Both the position numbers and the translations under genes were made by a program. From an uncultured Clostridium sp. (GTDB lineage Bacteria > Bacillota > Clostridia > Oscillospirales > Acutalibacteraceae), in contig URIN01000099.1 in the NCBI GenBank assembly GCA_900547915.1, positions 1 through 6,166 on the forward strand: a DNA stretch of 6,166 bases, written 5' to 3'. Every line of letters begins with the position of its first letter. The stretch's first letter is position 1. Below, piece after piece: positions 1 through 5,168 of the stretch. Under the pieces are notes generated by a model. That model was not told the origin of the DNA. It worked only from the letters and a program-made list of their open reading frames with translations, and did not search any database.

Positions 1-691
1 GTGCAAGTATCTCAAGCGAACAGTCAAGCGGCGCCAGTTCCACATTTTCATATCTTCGCAAAAGAGCTTTTCTTATGAGCATATCGGCAAAGTCAGGATT
101 TTTAGGCAGCATAGGGCCGTGACAATAAGTACAGAATGTATTTTTATACCTTGCGCCCTCTGTTTTATCCGCGCCGTTATTGCCGAAACCTTTGATCACT
201 TTGCCCAGAGGTTGAACACCATCACCGAGAAAAGTGCGCCCCGCATGATTTTCAAAGCCGATAATACGTATCTTTTCCTCAGTTTTAAACTCATAGTTGC
301 CTATAAGCCGTTTATCGCCCGAACCTGTATAAAAATCAAGTATTCCCGTGAAATCAAGGTGTTCTCCGTCTGCTGTTTCATAAAATTTGCCGAGCAGCTG
401 ATAGCCGCCGCATATTGCAAGCACAACAGCGCCGCTCTCAACGGCATTATACAACGAATCACGTTTTGAAACGGTAAGATCTGAAAGGACTACCTTTTGC
501 TCTCTGTCCTGTCCGCCTCCTATAAAAATAAAATCGAAATCCGAAAAATCAAAGTCACACCCGCTGAGCAGTGATGTGACTTCACACTCTATCCCTCGCC
601 ACTCGCAGCGTTTTTTTATGCAAAGAATATTGCCCGAATCACCGTACAGATTGAGCAGATCGGGATAAAGATGAGCCACACTGAGTTTCAA
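1..691 (-). CDS. gatD: Lipid II isoglutaminyl synthase, glutaminase subunit GatD (3' end cut by window edge)
   Basis: This is the class I glutamine amidotransferase (GATase_3, CobB/CobQ-like) that hydrolyses glutamine and passes ammonia to MurT, which amidates D-Glu of the lipid II stem peptide to D-isoglutamine; it acts in the cytoplasm at the membrane. I translated 230 codons from a TTG start. Visible landmarks are the N-terminal HLYPDLLNLYGDSGN, the IGGGQDREQ segment at about 57-65, the nucleophile elbow AICGGYQLLG with Cys94, GILDFYTG at about 116-123, GFENHAGRT at about 145-153, and the catalytic His at 191 in HGPMLPKN. From memory, the Cys number equals that of S. aureus GatD (243 aa), so only about 10-15 C-terminal residues should be missing. 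TTG is chosen because an AAAGGAG site lies 8 nt upstream and the frame matches the known N-terminus. The start overlaps the murT stop as TTGA, indicating translational coupling. An oddity is a Cys (190) directly before the catalytic His, where I recall Leu in S. aureus. Identification is very secure. Confidence 0.95.
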   Translation of the reverse strand, partial: MKLSVAHLYPDLLNLYGDSGNILCIKKRCEWRGIECEVTSLLSGCDFDFSDFDFIFIGGGQDREQKVVLSDLTVSKRDSLYNAVESGAVVLAICGGYQLLGKFYETADGEHLDFTGILDFYTGSGDKRLIGNYEFKTEEKIRIIGFENHAGRTFLGDGVQPLGKVIKGFGNNGADKTEGARYKNTFCTYCHGPMLPKNPDFADMLIRKALLRRYENVELAPLDCSLEILA

Positions 692-1998
692 CGCCAGAAC
701 TCCTTTCCTCCGAATTTTCGCGCAAAATACGGCCGCAGAGCCATCATTGCCGTATAAGTGGGAACAATAACAGTATCCGGCTCACCGGTTATTTTTATAA
801 ACTCATCGTAATTTTTGATAACGGTAATCTCTGCTCCAGCATATTTCAGGCGAAGCGCCATATCTCCCGAGCGTATACCGAAAGTGTAGATATTTTTCAC
901 ATTTTTCCCGATATTTATTTCAGCATCCCATATCCAGGAAACATCTTTACCGTCTGCGTCATTATCGTTTAAAACAAAAATGAGATTATTTATTTTAAGC
1001 GGTTTCAGATAATTGACCGTCTGTGTAAAGCCTGCAGGATTTTTAACAAGAAGCATCCTCACATTTCCGAATGTTTCCATTCTGCCGAAAGCGCCGCCGA
1101 AAGAGGAAAGCGTGTTTTCAACACAGTCCGGGGATACTCCGCACTCCGTGAGCACAGCGGCGGCGGCAAGCGCATTGTAAACATTGTATACACCCCCGAG
1201 ATTTATGAGCAACAGCGCAGATTTGCCGCGAAAATCAGCGAAAACTGTCGAACTGTCGGGAGTTTCATCGACTATCTCTTCTGCAGAATAATCGGGTGAT
1301 TCCCTTGAATATCCGCACGACGGGCACAAAAATCCGCCGAGCTGGCAGTATGTTCTGAACGAATAATTATACGGTGTTGAACAGAACACGCAAAACTCGC
1401 TTTCACCCTTTCCGCCGAGTGACAGCGGTTTGTTTATTCCGAATGAAACATAGTTTCTGCCCGTGCGGCTAAGGCTGAAAGACAGCGGGTCATCGGCGTT
1501 GAGCACGAGCAGGGCGTTTTTCATATTTTGGGCACCCGTTTTAATTGCGTTAAGGGTTGACGAAACTTCGCCGTATCTGTCAAGCTGATCACGGAAAATG
1601 TTTGTTACCACAAGTATTTCTGCGTCAACATAAAGGCTGATTTTTTTCAGCGCATTTTCATCACATTCAAGGACAGCGTATTCATATCTGCACCTGCCGT
1701 GTATGTTGCAGTTTGATAAAAACGCCGCTGTTACACCCGTTATAAGATTTGCGCCCGAACGGTTAAGAAAGCAGGATCTGCCCGCTTTTTTAAGTCCAGT
1801 TTCAATTATGCGTGCGGTAGTAGTTTTTCCGTTTGTGCCCGTTACGGCAATCACTTTTACGCCGCGTGACAGAAAGCTGAGAATATCTTTTTTGAGAAAA
1901 AGCGCTAATTTCCCGGGAAAAGTAGTGGCTCCCCTGCCGAGCAGGCGCAGCAGCTTTTCGCACAGCTTTGCGGCGGCAACAATAATTGTAATAATCAT
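688..1998 (-). CDS. murT: Lipid II isoglutaminyl synthase, Mur ligase-like subunit MurT
   Basis: MurT is the ATP-dependent subunit that activates the D-Glu carboxylate of lipid II and amidates it with ammonia from GatD. At 436 aa it matches the family length (S. aureus about 437). It has an N-terminal lead with GRG at 21-23 and FPG at 27-29, the Mur ligase P-loop TGTNGKTTT at 53-61, LECDE at 110-114, the TNIFRDQLDRYGE segment at about 132-144, LNADDP at 166-171, and a four-Cys zinc ribbon (C203, C206, C225, C228) inserted in the middle domain. The C-terminal MurT domain (DUF1727 type) has NPAGF at 320-324 and NDNDADGKDVSWIWD at 344-358; an Asp of this segment is the one expected to complete the GatD Cys-His site. 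The ATG at 1998 aligns with the N-terminus of known MurT proteins, although no Shine-Dalgarno precedes it and the 5' flank is almost pure A/T. The gene precedes gatD, the usual order. Peptidoglycan D-Glu amidation is essential in several Gram-positive cocci. Confidence 0.96.
   Translation of the reverse strand: MIITIIVAAAKLCEKLLRLLGRGATTFPGKLALFLKKDILSFLSRGVKVIAVTGTNGKTTTARIIETGLKKAGRSCFLNRSGANLITGVTAAFLSNCNIHGRCRYEYAVLECDENALKKISLYVDAEILVVTNIFRDQLDRYGEVSSTLNAIKTGAQNMKNALLVLNADDPLSFSLSRTGRNYVSFGINKPLSLGGKGESEFCVFCSTPYNYSFRTYCQLGGFLCPSCGYSRESPDYSAEEIVDETPDSSTVFADFRGKSALLLINLGGVYNVYNALAAAAVLTECGVSPDCVENTLSSFGGAFGRMETFGNVRMLLVKNPAGFTQTVNYLKPLKINNLIFVLNDNDADGKDVSWIWDAEINIGKNVKNIYTFGIRSGDMALRLKYAGAEITVIKNYDEFIKITGEPDTVIVPTYTAMMALRPYFARKFGGKEFWR
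700..706 (-). promoter_or_regulatory. Ribosome binding site of gatD that fixes its TTG start
   Basis: Read on the minus strand this is AAAGGAG, a near-perfect anti-16S match, 8 nt before the TTG at 691-689. It lies inside the last codons of murT. It supports the TTG over the in-frame GTG four codons later, which would sit 20 nt from the site. Confidence 0.85.
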
Positions 1999-2032
1999 AA
2001 TAAATTATATTGAATATATTTTTTATTATGAT
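1994..2032. repeat. 11-bp perfect inverted repeat in the murT/phosphatase divergent gap
   Basis: ATCATAATAAA at 1994-2004 is repeated as its exact reverse complement, TTTATTATGAT, at 2022-2032, with a 17-nt spacer. A second small palindrome (TATATT-G-AATATA, 2006-2018) sits inside it with nearly the same centre. The left arm covers the murT start codon (1996-1998). The right arm abuts and overlaps by one base the likely plus-strand -10 box. The position is right for an operator controlling both directions, but the region is so AT-rich that chance symmetry is a real alternative. Confidence 0.4.
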
Positions 2033-2037
2033 AGAAT
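2010..2037 (+). promoter_or_regulatory. Probable sigma-A type promoter for the phosphatase-mnmL operon
   Basis: A -35 like box TTGAAT (2010-2015, 4 of 6 consensus bases) and a -10 like box TAGAAT (2032-2037, 5 of 6) are separated by 16 nt. Transcription would start near 2044, giving a leader of about 25 nt that carries the ribosome site at 2055-2063. No equally good pair was found on the minus strand for murT; only a TATAAT at 2009-2004 without a matching -35 box stands out. In such AT-rich DNA the call is tentative. Confidence 0.4.
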
Positions 2038-2054
2038 ATTTATGAAATAAACGC

Positions 2055-2063
2055 AAAGGCGGG
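2055..2063 (+). promoter_or_regulatory. Ribosome binding site of the phosphatase gene
   Basis: AAAGGCGGG ends 6 nt before the ATG at 2070. It is an imperfect but purine-rich Shine-Dalgarno and the only one in the gap, so it supports the 2070 start. Confidence 0.6.
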
Positions 2064-2069
2064 AATTTT

Positions 2070-2840
2070 ATGGTTGAAAAAATAATAGAAGCCGTACGCT
2101 CTGCTCAGAAAATATACAAAAGCGCACACGGAAATCTCGGAATAAAAACAAAAGGCTCTGATGTTGACCTTGTTACACAGTATGACGGCGAAATTCAGAG
2201 TCATCTTTTTGAGAAACTTTCGGAAATAATACCCGGCTGCTCCTTTCTTGGAGAAGAAGGTTCAGGAGACAAAGAACTCACCGACGGTTACTGCTTTATA
2301 ATTGACCCGATAGACGGAACAACTAATTTTATTAAAGGATTTCAGCACAGCGCTATCTCGGTTGGCCTTGCAAAAGATAAAGAACTTATTGCAGGCGTTG
2401 TGCTTGATCCCGACCTGGACAATCTGTTTTATGCCGAAACAGGAAAAGGAGCGTATCTGAACGGAAACAGGATACACGTTTCAGACTGTTCTCTTAAAGA
2501 GAGCCTTGTGCTTTTCGGAACTTGCCCGTATGAACACGAACTTGCGCACAAAACGTTTGAACTTACTGAAGAAATATTCTACAACTGCCTTGAAGTAAGG
2601 CGTGCAGGCTCGGCGGCGCTTGACATCTGCTATGTTGCAGCGGGAAAGGCTGATTTATACTATGAACTTATACTGCGTCCGTGGGATTTAGCTGGTGCTA
2701 CAGTAATTCTCAGAGAAGCAGGCGGCGTATGCAAAACAGCAGACGGAAAAGACATAGACCTGACAAAACTTCAGTCCTATGTTTGCTCCGGCGGTAAAAA
2801 TCTTGACGAGTTTTATAAAATAGCAAATGGAATATTATAG
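2070..2840 (+). CDS. Inositol monophosphatase family protein (SuhB/IMPase-like)
   Basis: This is a Mg2+-dependent, Li+-sensitive type phosphatase fold of 256 aa, the normal length for bacterial IMPase/SuhB proteins, and probably cytoplasmic as no signal peptide is visible. The metal-binding signature is complete: the GEEG loop at 61-64 (Glu62), DPIDGTTNF at 79-87 (Asp79 and Asp82, plus the Thr that activates water), and RPWDLAGA at 203-210 with Asp206 as the third-metal and substrate Asp. The DVDLVTQYD segment at 31-39 and the RRAGSAALD segment at 177-185 are also typical. It should hydrolyse a sugar or polyol phosphate such as myo-inositol-1-phosphate. Relatives of this fold also act on histidinol phosphate, NADP or 3'-phosphoadenosine phosphate, and E. 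coli SuhB has an rRNA-transcription role, so the substrate cannot be read from the sequence. It is first in an operon with the radical SAM gene, which starts inside its last codons. Family call is very secure, substrate is open. Confidence 0.93.
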   Translation: MVEKIIEAVRSAQKIYKSAHGNLGIKTKGSDVDLVTQYDGEIQSHLFEKLSEIIPGCSFLGEEGSGDKELTDGYCFIIDPIDGTTNFIKGFQHSAISVGLAKDKELIAGVVLDPDLDNLFYAETGKGAYLNGNRIHVSDCSLKESLVLFGTCPYEHELAHKTFELTEEIFYNCLEVRRAGSAALDICYVAAGKADLYYELILRPWDLAGATVILREAGGVCKTADGKDIDLTKLQSYVCSGGKNLDEFYKIANGIL

Positions 2841-3693
2841 TTTTAACAAATACCTGCGTGAGAGATTCGGCTACAAAGTTTACAAAATAAGCATAAACGG
2901 CGGCTTCACATGCCCCAACAGAGACGGGACTTGGGGAACACGCGGCTGCATTTTCTGCTCTGCAGGAGGAAGCGGAGATTTTGCGGAAAGTCCTGAACTT
3001 TCAATAACCCAGCAGATAGAAAAAGGAAAAGAAAGAGTTAAAAACAAAATCAAAAGCGGAAAATACATTGCATATTTCCAGGCATTTACAAACACTTACG
3101 CGCCTGTTGAAATTCTGAGAAAAAAATTCACAGAGGCTATTGAACACCCCGACATCGTAATGCTTTCCGTTGCTACAAGACCGGACTGCCTTCCCGAAGA
3201 AGTCATCGAACTGCTTAAAGAACTGAATGAGATAAAACCCGTTTGCGTTGAGCTGGGTCTTCAGACGATACACAAAAAAAGCGCCGAATACATACGGCGT
3301 GGGTACGAACTTGAGTGTTATGATGACTCCGTAAAACGGCTTAAAGCAGCAGGGATAGAGGTAGTATGCCACATCATACTAGGTCTGCCGGGAGAAACAA
3401 AAAGCGATATGCTTCAAAGTGTTGACTACGCCTGCAAAAGCGGCATTGACGGAATAAAGCTTCAACTGCTGCACGTGCTGAGAGGCACAGACCTTGCAAA
3501 AGATTATGAGGATGGCAAATTCAGTGTGCTTACTATGGACGAATATCTTGACATACTTAAAAGCTGTCTTGAGATAATTCCGAAAAGCATTGTAATACAC
3601 CGTCTGACCGGTGACGGAGCAAAAAAAGACCTGATAGCGCCGATGTGGAGCGCAGACAAAAAGAGAGTGCTTAACGCGGTTTCAAGGCTGTAA
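2827..3693 (+). CDS. mnmL: YtqA/MnmL-family radical SAM protein (TIGR01212), probable tRNA wobble-uridine modification enzyme
   Basis: This is a 288-aa radical SAM enzyme of the YhcC/YtqA group with an Elp3-like core. The 4Fe-4S ligands are the family's unusual spacing Cys29-X11-Cys41-X2-Cys44 (TCPNRDG...GCIFC) rather than CX3CX2C. Other family marks are CSAGGSGDF at 44-52, the KYIAYFQAFTNTYAPVE stretch at about 58-74, ATRPDCLP, VELGLQT, HIILGLPGE, and the C-terminal HRLTGDG and APMWS motifs. These resemble B. subtilis YtqA as I remember it. YtqA, renamed MnmL, has been reported to help convert cmnm5s2U toward nm5s2U in tRNA, with the methylase MnmM (YtqB) finishing mnm5s2U. That role is transferred by family; E. 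coli YhcC belongs to the same broad family. No mnmM-like gene follows here. The ATG overlaps the phosphatase gene by 14 nt and has only a weak ribosome site, so translation is probably coupled. A terminator begins over its stop codon. Confidence 0.9.
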   Translation: MEYYSFNKYLRERFGYKVYKISINGGFTCPNRDGTWGTRGCIFCSAGGSGDFAESPELSITQQIEKGKERVKNKIKSGKYIAYFQAFTNTYAPVEILRKKFTEAIEHPDIVMLSVATRPDCLPEEVIELLKELNEIKPVCVELGLQTIHKKSAEYIRRGYELECYDDSVKRLKAAGIEVVCHIILGLPGETKSDMLQSVDYACKSGIDGIKLQLLHVLRGTDLAKDYEDGKFSVLTMDEYLDILKSCLEIIPKSIVIHRLTGDGAKKDLIAPMWSADKKRVLNAVSRL

Positions 3694-3716
3694 CAAGCCG
3701 AAAGACCGCGTTTTTT
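3673..3716 (+). terminator. Probable intrinsic terminator of the phosphatase-mnmL operon
   Basis: AACGCGGT (3673-3680) pairs with ACCGCGTT (3705-3712). An inner GGCT (3686-3689) pairs with AGCC (3696-3699) across an interior loop, and six T follow at 3711-3716. The hairpin overlaps the last codons and stop of mnmL. The stem is interrupted, so it is weaker than the next hairpin, and the pair may act in tandem. Confidence 0.55.
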
Positions 3717-3739
3717 ATCGTTTATTATCATAAAAAATC

Positions 3740-3776
3740 AAAAAACACCTGTCTGAAAACCAGACAGGTGTTTTTT
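3740..3776. terminator. Bidirectional intrinsic terminator between convergent operons
   Basis: CACCTGTCTG (3746-3755) and CAGACAGGTG (3761-3770) form a perfect 10-bp stem with a 5-nt loop. It is flanked by six A (3740-3745) and six T (3771-3776), so each strand shows a GC-containing hairpin followed by a U-tract. It lies 92 bases or less from both stops: downstream of mnmL on the plus strand and 9 nt past the fucosidase stop on the minus strand. It insulates the two converging operons. This is one of the clearest signals in the window. Confidence 0.95.
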
Positions 3777-3785
3777 AAACTCAAA

Positions 3786-5168
3786 TCACTCATAAAATCC
3801 TATTTCGGAAATAACGGGTGTACTTCTGCTTTGGCGTATAATGACCCTTGCGCCTACGCATTTTTTGCCGCCTGTTTCGGCTATCTTAAGCGAGCCGATA
3901 ACAGTGCCGGAATACACATGAACGTAATTTCCGTTTTCTTTTCTGAGAAAGATATCAAACGCTTCAACACGCTGTGAATATCTTATATCCTCTTTAAGTG
4001 TAACATATTTAATTTTCTTTTCGCTGTCGAAATTAAAATCGATAACGCCGTCAGTATCTTTAAGCGCTCCGAATTTTTCGACTATAACGGGCTTTGAATA
4101 CATTTCATTTATCTTGTTACCGAGACCTCGCAGGGCAACCGCATCATTAATATGAATAGTACCCTTATCGCTGGGCGGCACATTGAGCAACAAAGTGCAG
4201 TTATTGCCCACAGAATTTTTATAGATCTTAAAAAGTTTTGACGGGCTTTTAACAGTAAAATTGCTTTTTGGTGAATAGAACCAGCCTTTTCGAATTGAAA
4301 CGTCCACCTCGGCAGGATACCAGCAAAGCTCGGGGCAGTCCTTTAAAAATTCACGGCTTCCCAGGTCTTCATCTGTGGATGTGCGCTTTTTCATATTTCC
4401 CGCGTCTGATGCTGTATGCTGGCTTTTCTTTGACACAGTTTCAGCAAGTGTAAGATATGACGGAACAACAGAAAACTCCGATTTACGGGTCTTGCCGCCC
4501 TCGTTGCCGACCCACCTGATATCGGGACCGCAAACAGCTATATTTGCGTCCGGCTGAAGTTCCCTGATAAGTTTATAATATCTCTGCCAGTCATATTCAA
4601 AGGCTTTGGCATCAGCACCCTTTGCGCCGTCAAACCACACCTCGGAAATCTCACCGTAATTTGTCAAAAGTTCGGTGAGCTGATTGCAGAAATAATCGTT
4701 ATAATCGGGCGTGCCGTAAGTCGGCTCGTGCATATCCCACGGAGAAAGATAGATACCGAAATCAAGCCCCGCTTTATGACATTCGTCTGAAACCATTTTA
4801 ACAATATCACCTTTGAAATCGGAATATCTCACTGAAAAAGAGGTATATTCCGTTTCCCAAAGGCAAAACCCATCGTGGTGCTTACAGGTCAGGATAATTC
4901 CTGTTGCACCGGCAGATTTAGCGCACTTTACCCACTGAGCGGCATTGATTTTCTTGATTGTGAAATCAGTTGCTTTTTCTGTTCCTACTCCCCATTCTCT
5001 GCCTGTTGCAGTATTCATTCCGAAATGCATAAACAGATAAAAAGGCTTTTCGGCAAGACGAAGCTGCCTTTTTGACGGTGTTACAGAAATGAGCCTGTCC
5101 ACCTCAGGGGAATTGAGTGGCACGCCGTTATTATCGTTTGTCCAGTTACTTTCAAAAGGATTTTTCAC
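3786..5168 (-). CDS. GH29 alpha-L-fucosidase (subfamily B-like), intracellular
   Basis: This glycoside hydrolase removes alpha-linked L-fucose from oligosaccharides with retention. At 460 aa it has an N-terminal TIM barrel to about residue 345 and a beta-sandwich, discoidin-like C-terminal domain (about 355-460, ending VISEIGFYE). Visible motifs are LFMHFGMNT at 45-53, LTCKHHDGFCLW at 93-104, YLSPWD at 140-145 and EVWFDGAKG at 176-184, where Asp180 is the expected nucleophile. RWVGNEGG at 218-225 places Glu223 as the likely acid/base by analogy with GH29-B enzymes; this assignment is inferred. The pattern fits GH29-B, which prefers alpha-1,3/1,4-fucose as in Lewis structures, but specificity is not proven here. 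No signal peptide is seen, so it probably acts on imported glycans. The start is GTG, overlapping the TGA of the upstream mannosidase gene by 4 nt (GTGA), with AGAGGT 8 nt before it. It is the last gene of its operon, ending just before the bidirectional terminator. Confidence 0.93.
   Translation of the reverse strand: MKNPFESNWTNDNNGVPLNSPEVDRLISVTPSKRQLRLAEKPFYLFMHFGMNTATGREWGVGTEKATDFTIKKINAAQWVKCAKSAGATGIILTCKHHDGFCLWETEYTSFSVRYSDFKGDIVKMVSDECHKAGLDFGIYLSPWDMHEPTYGTPDYNDYFCNQLTELLTNYGEISEVWFDGAKGADAKAFEYDWQRYYKLIRELQPDANIAVCGPDIRWVGNEGGKTRKSEFSVVPSYLTLAETVSKKSQHTASDAGNMKKRTSTDEDLGSREFLKDCPELCWYPAEVDVSIRKGWFYSPKSNFTVKSPSKLFKIYKNSVGNNCTLLLNVPPSDKGTIHINDAVALRGLGNKINEMYSKPVIVEKFGALKDTDGVIDFNFDSEKKIKYVTLKEDIRYSQRVEAFDIFLRKENGNYVHVYSGTVIGSLKIAETGGKKCVGARVIIRQSRSTPVISEIGFYE

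Noticed and set aside
119..469. Plus-strand open frame of 116 codons
   Set aside because: It lies antisense to gatD, whose minus-strand frame is continuous and carries the full GatD motif set; the plus-strand protein shows no recognisable domain.
1320..1390. The four-Cys cluster in MurT as a possible foreign domain insertion
   Set aside because: A Cys4 zinc ribbon in the middle domain is normal for MurT, and the spacing matches what is known for the family.
2028..2045. Five-codon plus-strand frame (ATG ATA GAA TAT TTA TGA) considered as a leader peptide
   Set aside because: It has no ribosome site, most of it falls before the predicted transcription start near 2044, and such short frames are expected by chance.
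1703..2056. Plus-strand frame (1703-2050) and alternative minus-strand frame (1802-2056) around the murT 5' end
   Set aside because: Both overlap murT almost fully, lack family features, and the minus-strand one has biased low-complexity composition caused by the AT-rich gap.
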